Below, one piece after another: positions 32,436-44,162 of a DNA stretch of 64,000 nucleotides (positions are counted from its first letter, which is position 1; every line of letters begins with the position of its first letter). Below the pieces are notes generated by a model. The model was given only the letters and a program-made list of their open reading frames with translations, was not told the DNA's origin and did not search any database. The position numbers were made by a program, and so were the translations under genes. This stretch comes from Bidens hawaiensis (taxonomy: Eukaryota; Streptophyta; Magnoliopsida; Asterales; Asteraceae), in contig JAIQDT010007315.1 in assembly GCA_021521415.1 (NCBI GenBank), forward strand, positions 1-64,000. The letters run 5' to 3'.

Positions 32436-34671
32436 TGTAACATCCTACTTTCGGTTATATTAATAAAATAAAGTTCGTTTATTTTATAGCGGGTCGTTAT
32501 CGGTTTAGTTGAATAGAATACGAGATGGACTTGTGTTGGGTAAATGGATATGGGTTATGAACTTGGGTTATGGAGGAATGAAGGAAAGACCATGGGCTTA
32601 GGCCCATGATCAAAAATATATATACCCTTAATCCTTCATTTAATTCATTTACACATATCCCTTACACCATCCAAAACACACACTTAAGATTCTCTCTCTA
32701 GTTCTCTCTCTCTCTCTAAACCGATATCAAGAAGGGAACCGAGAACCGACCCGAGGTAATGATAGTATTATATTGTATGAGCTTAACCCGTTAGATATAG
32801 TTGCGAAACGACGAGCCGGCACCGTTTAACTGTTTAAATCACAATATCCGGGTGGAATCGGGTATAAACCGAACCTATGATGAGCTTAGGGATCACCCTA
32901 GCTCAGATCTGGATCGAACGGGGGGAAAAACGGCAAAAAACGAGTTAAAACTCGTTTTTCTGGTGAGTTCGCGTTTTTCCGGCGGCTTTCCGGCAATGGC
33001 GGCGCCGGAAAAGTTAATACGAGGTTACGGGTGTCAGGGAATGTTCTGACATCCCCTGACCTAACCCTAGTTCGCTAGGGAGTAATTGACGAATTAGAAG
33101 CGATTCGCTAGCTGATTCGTCTAAGGGAATACAACGAACTAGCTTTGACTCGTGTACTAATTCGTTAAGGAAAGACAGACGAACTAGCTTCAGTTCGTTA
33201 AGTCCAATTCGTATGTCGGCCAGTTCTTTATAAGGTTTAATTCGTTATGAGGACTGGTTCGCTATGAGGGTCCAACTCGCAAAAAAGGCCAATCGTTATG
33301 AAGTAACAAATTAGCCAGTTCGTTATGAAGGACAAAAGTAAAGAATGAACACCAATTCTCTATAGAGCATCTTAACGAATCAGAACTTTAAAAGAATGAC
33401 AGAACAGTCCCTGGACTTAGAAAAGAATGATTTAATTACAATTAGGCCCTTGAACTTTTAAGTAGCATATTATTCAATGATTCAAAATGCTAATGGAAAA
33501 TGTGATAAGACAGTTAATGAAAATAAAATTTTTTCAAGCTGACCTAGCAGCTTAACCCCAGCCAGGGGCTCTGCCCCTTGGACCCCGCTAGGGGCTGCCG
33601 CCCCTAGAACCCCGCTGCCAGGAGCGCTACCCCCGGACCCCCGTTCGTTGAGGGTAATAACTAAACTAGAAAGGCGATATGTGTAGTGATAGTTTACTGA
33701 AACGTATAATTATTATACAGTTAGTCGTGCACAGCTCAAGAAGGGGATAACCGTAAACGGTGAACGCAACCGCATTGAGGTGGGTTTCTAGCCCCACTTC
33801 CTTGTTATGTTTTCGGGGCTGTGTGCATACTCGATGTGATAGTTAATACACTTATCTTAAGTGGTAAGTGTATGCCTTGTATGATTTATGTATGATGATT
33901 GTTTGACGGTGCGTGAACGATCTTCGGATATTGCATGTACCGTCAGGTGGTAGTTAAGATATGATTGATAAGTATGATGAAAGATAGGATGTATGTATGA
34001 ATATATGATGTATGCATAATGTATGTATGTTATGATGATGGTACGTGAACGCTCTTCGGAGATTGCACGTATAGTCGAGGAAAGTATGTATGAACAGGTA
34101 CGGTACAGTTACACGAAACAAAGGGACCAGACCCTAATAATATCTGTGATGTTAGGGACCAGACCCTAATAATATCTGTGATGTTAGGGACCAGACCCTT
34201 ATAATATCTGTGAGGTTATAGGGCGAAAGGCTCTTTAAAACGTATGATTATGTATGTAAAGGAAGTATGAAGGTAAGAATGAAAGTTTATGCACTTACGT
34301 GTGTATGTAAGAAAGTTAAGAGGTTAAGTATGAAATGTAAGAAGGTATTGTATGATTATGTGTTTAACTAGAACTCACTCAGCGTAGCTGACTTTTAGTA
34401 TGCACGCAGGTGAGTAGGATGAGGCAGCTCGCTTGAGGAGACACGTGGCACTGAATAAGGGGCTTGCATCGGAAGACTCAAGACGTTTAAGTTTAATGTT
34501 TTGTTTATTTTAAAAGACAAGATGTTGTTTTAAGACAAGAGGTGTTTTGTTAGGAAATGTTTTATGAAAGCTTTTATATTCCGCGAATGTTTTAATTAAC
34601 TCTGATATTTAGAACTGCGTTTATGAGTAAATCCAACACGAAAGTAGGGCTACCAGTAACGGGGCCTTACA
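32436..34671 (+). repeat. Element C 3' LTR
   Basis: 2236 bp, very similar to 22691-25069. It has three rather than seven 32-bp units (34123-34218) and lacks a 15-bp segment. The TTCGTTA array spans 33070-33390. Confidence 0.94.
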
Positions 34672-35131
34672 TGACATTTCCACACTCTCTCTCTAGAATA
34701 TTTCTCTCTCTACACCATTATACGTGCCACCGACACGACAATCATCACCTCGTAATCAGTGTCAAATACCCAGCGTTTTCCTCGAAGTGCGTGCCACCCA
34801 AAAGTAACCCGACATTCCGTCTCGTGGTACGTGCATGACATGGTGACACCTGAATATCGCCTCGATTTGCGTGCCAAGAAATGTAGATCAAGAATGCCTC
34901 GATAAACGTGCATATAGAGTAGAAGTGATGCCCGTATAAACCTAGTAATATCTAACTCCGAATACCGTGCGAGGTAGGGGTTCTGCCTAAGTTATTATTT
35001 TATTATTATAAATGACTTACACCATAGTCGGAGATATAGCTGAACCTTGATTACGATTTAGTATTATATAACTTTTCTTAAGCAAAGGTTATAGTCAAAT
35101 ATTATTTCTTCTTGATTAAGAAACATAAGCA
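34672..35131 (+). mobile_element. Element F 3' LTR, segment 2
   Basis: It begins with the decayed target duplication of C (34672-34676) and then matches 17530-17990 of the F 5' LTR through ACATAAGCA. The Helitron-like element starts at 35132. Confidence 0.88.
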
Positions 35132-37075
35132 TCTAACTACTCTAATAAAAGGCTACTATATTTTGACACTTGTCATCTTCTCACCACTCCTCACTTTTTT
35201 AACCCATATTTACTAATTTAACTCATATTCACTAAAATGGTATTAATTCAGATCAACCTGCCCAACTAATATTATCTGGATCCGTATATTTTTCAATCAA
35301 TTTGTTTCCCCTTCCAAATTAAAAAACTCTAATAAAAGGCTACTATATTTTGCTACTTGTCATCCTCTCATCACTCCTCACTTTTTTAACCCATATTTAC
35401 TAATTTAACTCATATTCACTAAAATGGTATTAATCAGATCAACCCGCCCAACTAATATTATCTGGATCCTTATATTTTTCAATCAATTTGTTTCCCCTTC
35501 CAAATTAAAAACAACCCTACGCTGCAGGCCCTCAATCAAGCATCGTGACCCCTTCGTTTACAATCCGCCATTACTTCGCTGCCTTCTCCGTTATCTAATT
35601 AAACCTACATGAATGTTCATCTCCACCGCTGCTATCGTTCATCTCCACCGTTGCTTCAGATCGTTCCATTGTCTCTTACTGTAAAGTAAATTTACACAAC
35701 CTGACTTTATAACTGTTGGTGTGTACCGTGAATCATGGGGTGGGATTAAAAGAAGAGAAAAAGGACATTTGAATTTGATTTGGTGGTGTTATCTAAATGT
35801 TTGGTTGATGTTGATTGTTATCAAATATGTTTTTAATTAATATATTATCTTCACATATCCTTTTAAGTAATATATATATAGTGTCCGTTCTGATTCTTTT
35901 TGTCATCATGATATCATGTTTGTTAATAATAAAGTTATTTAGATTATAACTATAATCAGGACTTAGGATGTTGGTGAGTGGACTATCCATCTGTGGATTC
36001 ACAACAATGGCAATTCACTATCTGATGTTGATCAGCTTCGTGGAGTATCCATTCCCGATATTCATTCTGTTGGGTAACCTAACCACAACATTTTCTTATT
36101 TTTTAAGAGCTAGATTTACTTTTTTTTCCCTATGGTTTAACTATTTTAGTACCCAGCCTGATCAATAACCACTTGAATAACTCTGTTAGATTTTTCAGTT
36201 TAGTAGAAGGGCATTTTTGTTAAATTTTATTATTTAAATGAATGTTTGGGTTAAATATACTTAACTTTCATTATTATGATACTCAAGTAGTTAAACCTAA
36301 GATTTATGATTTCTGTTATCAAACGTGCAATTACTTTGAACTTCTTGATTGGGTGAACTGTCAACTGTCAACTCATGTTTGGATCGAAAAATTCGCGTTT
36401 GACAATAATTTATTTATGAAACTATATTCATCATTCACTCACAGACCAACCCGGCACGAGCCACTCATTTTTACCAGTTTATTAGTTGTTGATGTGTTGA
36501 GCTTTCATATTTTTGTTTCAATAATAACTAACTTCTTTTGGTAAATTTTTAATACCCACTTTGCATTATGCATCTACGTAAACATGATGATATTCATTTT
36601 ATTTTTTATATTGTTTAGGAGATTTAGTAGTACAAGGTACATCAATATATAGATGTTCATCATTTTTGTAACTACACAATTTCCATGGAGATTACTTCAA
36701 TGCGCATACATGATCTTCAAATGGTAGATAAGATACATGAACTTATGGTTTCTGACCAATAAAAAAACTTGTTTCTTACAAGCATTTAAAACTTCATGCC
36801 AATGCATCAAAATATAATGATTTGTTTACTATGACTTTCATGTATAGTTACATAACAACAATACTTTGTGCATACATGATCTTCAAATGGTAGATAAGGT
36901 ACATGAATGATCTATTTATAATGGATCAATAGAATGATGACATGTATCCAAAAAGATGTTGTTTTAATAGTATAGGTAAATTTGTGTAATCTAAGTTATG
37001 TAATTTCTGTAATTTAAATGTAAATTGTAACTGTATAAAATATATGATCATTTTGTTAACTATATTTCAAACTAG
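35132..37075 (+). mobile_element. Helitron-like element, non-autonomous
   Basis: 1944 bp starting TCTAACTACTCTAATAAAAG and ending AAACTAG, inserted between A and T (AAGCA/TATATA). The F 5' LTR at 17985 shows the empty site, AAGCATATATA, with no target duplication. 5' TC, 3' CTAG and A/T insertion are Helitron marks. The first 188 bp are duplicated in tandem (35138 and 35326). I see no clear GC-rich hairpin near the 3' end, which weakens the call. No Rep/helicase gene is present; a stretch at 35510-35690 looks different in composition but I cannot name it. Confidence 0.72.
35138..35515 (+). repeat. 188-bp tandem duplication of the Helitron 5' end
   Basis: CTCTAATAAAAGGCTACTAT begins at 35139 and again at 35327. 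The following sequence matches closely through TTCCCCTTCCAAATTAAAAA. This may reflect two start sites or an element joined to a second copy of its own end. Confidence 0.85.
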
Positions 37076-38105
37076 TATATATATATATATACACACACAC
37101 ACAAAGGGTATAGTCAAAATGATATTTCTTTATAATTAAGAAATATAATATTATACAAGAAATTATAGTTAAGAAATTATGTTTCTTCTTGAAGAAGAAA
37201 CTCAGTATAGATGTTTCTTCCTGAAGAAGAAATGAGCATATAATTGGTAAATAAAGAAAGAGACTAAAGGTCCAAATGTTTTATAAACAAATGATTTTAT
37301 CAAGGTTAAAGCTATACAAAACAAGACTAAAGGTCTAAAGCTAGATCGATGATCTAGTTATTTATACAAAGGTTATTCTCGTACTATAGTTCTGAGGTAA
37401 CAAAACAAGAAGCAGAATCAGAAAACAGGAATCAATATTATAAACTAATTATAAATAGAAAAAGGTGAATACGCCCCAAACCTTCTATAAACTCTTTTAG
37501 AGTCAGAATGTTTGCATAGGATTTACGAATCCTTAAAACTTTGTGTTACAATAATAAGAAACAGACACTCTGATTAAGAGTATACATGTGTCTAGATCCA
37601 TTCATACATGGTGACTCGGCATTTTCCCGAGGCCATGCATATCATCAACATGCCTTTGAAAGTCTACGGGACTGTTCATTGAAATGATATTGTGTATATA
37701 ATTAATTGTACAAGATACTTAGGGTAATTTGATCCCAATGTAGTTGGGTACCTGATGAGTAGTCACAAAGGAATTATTGTTGGTTTCATAAAGGCATTGA
37801 AAAGATTTTTTTGAGTCAGCGTCATTCACTAGCTGTGTGCTGACGTATTTTCCAACCCATTTTACAGTAAAATAAGAAATGTTAGAACAGACAAGCAAGA
37901 AGGAATAGAAGATTGGAGTTATAGTCATTAGATGCTATCTGGTTGCTCAGATATTTTATTTCAAAATATTGTAAAGAGTTATGTTTTCTAAAAGAAATGT
38001 ATTTGAAAATATCAAATGGGTATTTAAACCCGAATTTTCATTATAATAATATTTAAAGACTTCCGCTGAAAAGAACTTGTTTTCTCAAACATACTTTGTT
38101 AACAT
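37076..38105 (+). mobile_element. Element F 3' LTR, segment 3
   Basis: It matches 17990-19024 of the F 5' LTR, from the AT/AC microsatellite to CTTTGTTAACAT. The last five bases, AACAT (38101-38105), are the target duplication of element B. No gene is seen. Confidence 0.88.
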
Positions 38106-38506
38106 TGTAGGTTCCCAGCCGGATCTACACGGAAATATCTCGTTCTACGTAGGTGCGGAATCCCTACGTAAGACGATACGAGCGTAGAAGCGATATACGT
38201 TAAACACAAGCAAACACACGTTACAATACGCGGACAACACGTTGTATTGCAACTAATAACACGTGATCTCACAATCACCAATTACACGTACTGAATCGTT
38301 AAATACAAAATAAGCCGTAAACAAGAATATATAGTTATCGACAACTTCGCCTAACAGGCTAGGCGAAGTTGTTGATAACTTCGCTTGTCCACAAGTTCGC
38401 TTCTATTAGGCGAACTTGTGAGACAAGTTAATTAAAACATCAACACAAATCAAACTAACACGATTACAGACACTAGATACTGAACTACTGACATCATGCA
38501 CCAACA
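38106..38506 (-). repeat. Element B 3' LTR
   Basis: 401 bp. TATATA lies at 38328-38333. AACTTCGCC inverted repeats span 38341-38417, just upstream in sense. Confidence 0.95.
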
Positions 38507-38517
38507 GATTCCCCCTT
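38507..38517 (-). other. Element B polypurine tract
   Basis: The minus strand reads AAGGGGGAATC directly before the 3' LTR. Confidence 0.85.
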
Positions 38518-38604
38518 GGCAGTAGCTTCATATCTCTGTCTTCATTCACGTGTCTCGTAATCCCAAAACTCTCGTATCTCCCGTCTTCAAGCATGAACGC
38601 CTTC

Positions 38605-39237
38605 TCATACACAAACTGAAACTACTCTTTGGTATTTCTTGGCTTCTTCCTTCCAAGCAGGAATGTAAAATATCTTTTTCTCGTTCAGCACCTGCAAGTC
38701 TGCTTGAGACAAATTCACTAAGTGCATAGGATCATACACTCTCATCAATTCTTGTTCATCTTCATCCTCCATCACTGCCTCAGCCGTTTCACTATCAACG
38801 TACCACCATTTCAGATCCTTTAGCACATCCTTGGGCATTTGTTTCATCGGCACTTCTTTTAGACACCGGATCGGCTTATACTTCATTATCATCCAAGGCT
38901 TGCTATCAGCTCTCATGCCTCTGTCTTTATCTTCAACTAGCTTTCCTTTCTGTGGTTTCAACAGCTCGAACTTTTTCTCCTTTATGCTTTCTTTCCAGAC
39001 TATCTTCCCAATAATCCTAGCCATGTTATCATCACTCCTGTTTATCAACCCCAACTTGGCTAAGTCCCTCACCTCACACTCAGGCAAAGTATTCAACGAC
39101 CTCAACAATCTCTTGAAATACTGAACTCCATCATAGCGTTTAATCACAAAGACCCTCAACAGCTCATCATATAACCAGCAAATAATCCCCTTTTTCGATT
39201 CAGCATATCCTTTGATGTTATAACTTTTCTTGAACAT
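38605..39237 (-). CDS. Element B aORF, C-terminal conserved domain
   Basis: 210 codons in one frame with 39292-39609 and 39676-39954, behind TGA 39292-39294. It aligns with residues about 285-490 of the element A protein: GVQYFKRLL, an INR motif, KEVPMKQMPKD, WWYVDSETAEAV, DPMHLVNLSQAD and YQRVVSVC. Conserved Trp, Tyr and Asp-Pro positions in two diverged elements suggest selection on the domain while the elements were active. Function is unknown. The true N-terminus lies upstream in the broken frame. Confidence 0.8.
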   Translation of the reverse strand: MFKKSYNIKGYAESKKGIICWLYDELLRVFVIKRYDGVQYFKRLLRSLNTLPECEVRDLAKLGLINRSDDNMARIIGKIVWKESIKEKKFELLKPQKGKLVEDKDRGMRADSKPWMIMKYKPIRCLKEVPMKQMPKDVLKDLKWWYVDSETAEAVMEDEDEQELMRVYDPMHLVNLSQADLQVLNEKKIFYIPAWKEEAKKYQRVVSVCV

Positions 39238-39291
39238 AGTAGGAACCGCCGGTTTCTTAGTCTTTACGAACCACTGAGCGTAGCCTTCTTT

Positions 39292-39954
39292 TCATCTCGG
39301 CTGCTCTTCCCATTCAGTCTCATTACATTCCGTATCTCGACCCAAATCTGACTTTTCAACTTCGGGAATTTCATGCTCAATGTTATCCTCCACAATCTCT
39401 CCTTCTTCAACCTCACTGTCAATCACAATATCAGCCCCAATCTTCTCAATCTCCTCAAACGGTAACACGTCGTCATCACCTGTAACATCATCATTCAACA
39501 CCTCCTCAACATCCACTACCACCACGTCATCACCCCCCGATCCGCCAGTTGCACCAGTTGACTCCCCCTGTGTTGTGGAAGTCCCAAGAGCTTGTTCAGT
39601 TCTTGGCAACTCTCCACCTGCATCTTTCGATGCATTGGGATCATCGTCTCGATCATTTCTCTTCTTCGTCCTCAGCTAGTCACCCTTACAGCTCGTCTCC
39701 CCCTGAGATGCCAAGAACTGTTTCAAGGCATCAAAAATTTTACCATGCTCAATCAGGAGGGACGACTGAATTTGATTCTCTGCAACGAGGCGCTGAATAG
39801 CGTGAGTCTGGATCAGATTTACTCTTGACCGTTCTGCCACGACCCTTTCAAGAGCTGCTATTCTTTCCGAGTCGGATAGGGTTGCGTCGAAATCAAACCT
39901 CATATGTGAAATGTCTTGAGCGTACGGAGGAGGGATTCCCAAGGTAACCGGCAC
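39292..39954 (-). pseudogene. Element B aORF, coiled coil and acidic middle (two stops)
   Basis: The piece 39676-39954 has a heptad-rich segment (residues 25-80: IAALERVVAERSRV, then IQRLVAENQIQ) that likely forms a coiled coil. The piece 39292-39609 is strongly acidic, with Asp/Glu/Val/Gly runs. TAG 39676-39678 and TGA 39292-39294 interrupt one continuous frame. The order coiled coil then acidic stretch matches element A at 2600-3284. TAG may come from CAG. Confidence 0.7.
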
Positions 39955-41528
39955 ATCGGAAACAGGTGGAAACGTAACCGCAGGTGGTACGTAACAGACA
40001 ACCCTGCAGTGGCAACAACCGTCGACTCAACAAACCTTGCAACGACCTCCGATGGAGTAAGGGTTGGAGGGGGCAAGGACACAATCTCTGGAGCTGGGAG
40101 TTGAAATGTAGTGGGTGGTATGCCAAAGGAGGATGAGGTAGTCAACACGGGAACACCCGAGGTGATCGGCCCTGTAACTGCCAATGATGTAGGGACCATA
40201 GTCATACCAGACAGTGCGGGTGGCGAAAAACGAACCTCCCTCGAGCTCTCACCAGCTCCCGATCCTTCACCCGTTCTCGCCCTTCTCGCCCGGCGAACCA
40301 ACCGATGCAAATCCTCCTCAAAATCTGATTCACTATCATCTGTGTCTCTCTTTCTCTTCCCATGAATTCTTTCTTGAGTAATCAATATCTGTCTTGCTTC
40401 AGCCACATCATCGTTTGAGGAATTAGAATTAGTTCTTTCAGAATCAGCCACAGTCGTAGCTGCCAGCGACACATCCACACTTGAAACCTGTGCAGCCGAG
40501 ACCTGTACTTCTTCCTCTGGATCAACACGTTCCATATCGAAAAATCCTTGGCCGCCAAAAGCAGCTTCTAGATCGACGTGTTCCTTCGGTGCCACAATAG
40601 GAGCAGCAAGAAGAGATTGTTGTACCACAGGTGGTGGTTGAGGTGCTCCAGCCTGTTGCGGTGCCGGATCCCGAAACTCGTCCCCACGAGCTGCAACATA
40701 CTCCGGGTTGATCAAGTACCGAAATAATGGAGTATGTCTAGGACGGAGCTCTGGTTTACTTCTGGCACTTGACGATCTACATTGGGCGAAGATCCTCTTG
40801 CTAACACTCTCCACATATCTAATCGGACGGCGCTGAGGTAACGTGGGAGCCACGTGATTCAAGATCATTTGAAGGAATCTTGGATACATCAAGAATCTCT
40901 CACGCGCCACAGCTCGTCTTTGATGGTCTATTTCGTAGAACACCATCTGACTAAAGCTATAACGCTTATTGTAAGTCAGTGCTGTCATCGCCGACTGCAT
41001 CGTCACACCCATTCCATCCGTACCAGCCTTTCTGCCCGACATGCACACGATCATCACGTGCATGAGAAAGCGCCATTGATCTAACAGAAACCCCTTGCGT
41101 CTCTGAGTATCCCCCAATGGACCAGAATAGCCCATTCTTAGAAAAGTACCATCTCTGAATGGAGCCACGAAGTCTGTAGGGTCATCTCTCGTTTCATCCC
41201 TAAACTGCAAAGCAACCCTTATCTGCTCAGAAGAGAACTGCAATTCCTGATTGTTAACCGTTTCACGCATAACTGGTGGCTCAACCCTGCAATCATACTC
41301 AACAGTCTGCCAGAAATCTTCTATGTTTGGTAAAGAGATGGGCAGAGTTGTAGTAATAGCGTGGAAGATACGCAAGCGGATGAGAAAAGAGATGATCTCG
41401 CGATAATCATCTACACCGCTCGCATCCAGGTCCAACGTGATGTAAATGTTATGCCCCGGGAAAAACTTACGGTTGTTGTCTCCACCTTCGTCACCACCGG
41501 CACCACCGGCTCCTGCAACAGCTGCCAT
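39900..41528 (-). CDS. Element B aORF, N-terminal conserved domain and linker
   Basis: 542 codons. A Gly/Ala-rich start leads to the conserved domain, about residues 20-265: HNIYITLDLD, AIT, FWQTVEYD, LQFRDE, CMSGRKAG, RFLMYPRFLQ and INPEYV. Then come a Pro/Gln-rich linker, an Asp/Glu-rich piece with basic clusters (KRKR, RRARRAR) and a Pro/Thr-rich tail. The last about 40 residues are out of frame, because the coiled-coil part continues in another frame from near 39990. The family is the same as 3755-4819 in element A. The basic clusters could be nuclear localisation signals (inference). Confidence 0.82.
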   Translation of the reverse strand: MAAVAGAGGAGGDEGGDNNRKFFPGHNIYITLDLDASGVDDYREIISFLIRLRIFHAITTTLPISLPNIEDFWQTVEYDCRVEPPVMRETVNNQELQFSSEQIRVALQFRDETRDDPTDFVAPFRDGTFLRMGYSGPLGDTQRRKGFLLDQWRFLMHVMIVCMSGRKAGTDGMGVTMQSAMTALTYNKRYSFSQMVFYEIDHQRRAVARERFLMYPRFLQMILNHVAPTLPQRRPIRYVESVSKRIFAQCRSSSARSKPELRPRHTPLFRYLINPEYVAARGDEFRDPAPQQAGAPQPPPVVQQSLLAAPIVAPKEHVDLEAAFGGQGFFDMERVDPEEEVQVSAAQVSSVDVSLAATTVADSERTNSNSSNDDVAEARQILITQERIHGKRKRDTDDSESDFEEDLHRLVRRARRARTGEGSGAGESSREVRFSPPALSGMTMVPTSLAVTGPITSGVPVLTTSSSFGIPPTTFQLPAPEIVSLPPPTLTPSEVVARFVESTVVATAGLSVTYHLRLRFHLFPMCRLPWESLLRTLKTFHI

Positions 41529-43690
41529 ATCTGCAACCCAAACGGTCTAAGTTAGAGAAACGTCGAGGCAGATCGTAACTTCGTTTATTACCATGAGCGA
41601 AGTTAAGATAAACATTAGTGTGCAAGCGAAGTTAGACATAGGGCGAAGTTGAGCACAACTTCGCCTATACAATAACTTCGTTTGATAACAGGTTAACATT
41701 TAAATAAAATTAAAGGCATCAGGCGAAGTTAAGCCTTAGGCGAAGTTAAGGATAACTTCGCCCAATCATAACTTCGCCCTTGATTAATTAAAGTTTTAAA
41801 GTAACAGGCGAAGTTAATCCTTAGGCGAAGTTAAGAATAACTTCGCTTAAACAATAACTTCGCCTGAACTGAAACGGCAAAGTTATAGAAGGCCAGACGA
41901 GATGAATTTTGATAATTTGATGATTGTGGACTCTTAAACACATGATTTTATGGAGATCTAGACGATCAAGATGATTACGACCACATGACAATAAGTTTGA
42001 AAAGCGGGTGCTGAGGGTTTGAATGAACGGGGACAGAAATCGGATCAAAACAACCTTTGATTAACGCCATTGACATAGATTATAAGTTAGGACAACACTA
42101 CACACCTAAACACGGATTGAAATTGATTAATATTAAGGTTTGATTCACAAGACAACTTCGCCGAGGGTTAACAGGTGATAAGTTCGCTGGGCTTTTGAAA
42201 AAGTATGAAGTGTTTGACTAGAAAATTCCTTTATATAAGGTCAAAGTTATACAGGCGAAGTTAGGGTTAACTTCGCTTACCCCTTAACTTCGCCTGTTTA
42301 ATAAGTTCGCCTACTAACATAACTTCGCGTGTTATGAAATTTACGCAACAGGCCCTTATAATTAGAACGTTATGCCATTAACTTTTAAAACTTCCTTTAA
42401 AGAGTAAAATGTTACGATCAACTACCAAGTAACCAGGTATAAAACCATAAAACGACATAAGTAAAATAAAATCTAGAAATAAAGAACACGGGATCAAATT
42501 TCAGTCTTGTCGGGGACTAGCATGTTTTTAGAAAAGATCCGAACAGGAATCATACTAATTAAGTGACTGTCACATAGATCCATGTTCAGCTGTATTATGA
42601 CATAAAGAAAAAGGTTGTAAGCGGGTAAACAACTTAGTATGGTTTTCATCGCTTCAGTGATACGATTTTGGTTCAATTTAGCTAAAAATATAAATGGACA
42701 CCACATCAGAGATTGTGATGCCTCCTATCTACTCTCAAAGCTTATTTGGCTTTCCCCAAGTCACCCCGAGTTGACCTCGACCCGTAGTGTCTGATTAAGC
42801 TGTAAATACATCTTGATCATTTAGTGTCTTCGTCTCGTTCTCGGTCTTGCCTCTTGAGTGATAAGTATAACATCATGGACTTCAGAAGGCTTAATAACAA
42901 TTTTTTTTTTTAAATACTTACATAGTCTTAAGCTGTAGACTACTGCAAGTCCCGAATCTGAATCACTGCAGTTTCTTGACACACTATCTTCTCGCGAATC
43001 AGAACACTCACGGGCTCGTGTATGACTGGGTAATCACTTTTCTGCCTATCATTCGGAAAGATATATATGGAGACATATACAACTCTTGATGAGTTGTCCC
43101 TTTAAATCGAGAGAATTTAGTTAGTATCACTTCTACTTTTACGCACCATAAAAAACTACCATAACATACAATGACTGTTCTAGAGTCTTTTAGGCCTAAT
43201 AACTTCACTAGTTAAGCACACAAAAATAGTTTGTGTATCACTTTCCAAGGTTGGATCAATTTTCATATAAACATTGTAAAGACACTTCTTACGAAGTAGT
43301 AGACTTGAAAAATTATTTCATCTCCCTCAAAAATATTTGAAGTTCTATCGCCCCGTTCAAGTCAAAGTCATCAGGTAAACGGCTATCCTGAAGATCCAAT
43401 GGGTCAGCTGGACCGACCACATACGAATATGCGTCCTTTTAACAAAGTATGAATGACTAATTTTCAGCGAAGGAATAAAACACATCGGAAACCGCCCCGG
43501 TCACTTTCAGTCATCTGGTTAATGGCTATCCTCATAATCTACTGGTAGAAGTGAGGACCAAACATATCCAAAGATATGTCCTTCAAACTGAAGCAACCGA
43601 CATAATTCTAAGCGATAGTGACGTTTTTTTTAAGTAAAAACTAAAAATACGGTTACTCGGGATTGATCATCCCATTTAGCTCAACAAGGT
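41529..43690 (-). other. Element B non-coding spacer between pol and aORF
   Basis: 2.2 kb without a supportable gene. 41570-41890 and 42160-42330 are dense in GGCGAAGTT and AACTTCGCC. 42730-43620 is weakly collinear with the element A spacer (CAAGTCACCCCGAGTTGACC at 42757, AGTCTTTTAGGCC at 43185, CCGACATAATTCTAAGCG at 43598). The last 60 bases grade into the RNase H end. Confidence 0.6.
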
Positions 43691-44162
43691 TTAGAAAACG
43701 AGTTCTGTCAAATGCTTTGGTGAACAAATCAGCGAAATTATCTAACGAATCAACCTTTTCGATCACTACTAATTTCTTCTCAGCACAATCCCGTATAAAT
43801 GATGACGAATGTCAATGTGTTTAGTTTTGCTATGCTTTACGGGATTGTTAGTTACTGAGATAGCAGCAGTGTTATCTATACAGATAGGAGTATGAGTGAA
43901 ATTCAGACCGTATCGCGCAATTGCTGTTGTATCCAAAGAACCTGGGAGCAGCAGTTCGATGCTGCCATGTATTCTGCTTCACAGGTAGAGATGGCGACTG
44001 AGGTCTGCTTCTTGCACTGCCATGACACTAATCTGCCTCCAAGAAACTGGCATCCACCTGTTGTTGACTTCCGATTCTGATTGCAACCTCCATAGTCAGA
44101 ACCCGTGTAAGCAACCAACTCCAAGTCTCCCCCTTTCGTGTACCACAACCCCAGCTTAGGCT
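43691..44162 (-). pseudogene. Element B RNase H, C-terminal part
   Basis: It continues the RNase H cut by G: LELVAYTGSDYGGC, FLGGRLVSWQCKKQ and STCEAEYMAAS are copia RNase H blocks. The Asp usually found in the SDSDYGG block is Gly (GSDYGG). The reading breaks near 43903, and the remaining blocks to about 43691 are in another frame. Confidence 0.85.

Larger units (their letters stand above)
22691..34671 (+). mobile_element. Element C: Ty3/gypsy chromovirus, Tekay-like
   Basis: LTRs are 2379 and 2236 bp, both TGTAACATCC...GGCCTTACA, with an initiator-Met PBS and a purine tract. Flanks ACACA (22686-22690) and TGACA (34672-34676) are a decayed target duplication; the intact site is visible in the F 5' LTR (CACACATTTCC near 17530). 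Pol order is protease, RT, RNase H, integrase, with a C-terminal chromodomain-like segment, so this is a chromovirus, probably Tekay/Del. Stops and frameshifts break pol. Element D sits in RNase H. Confidence 0.93.
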
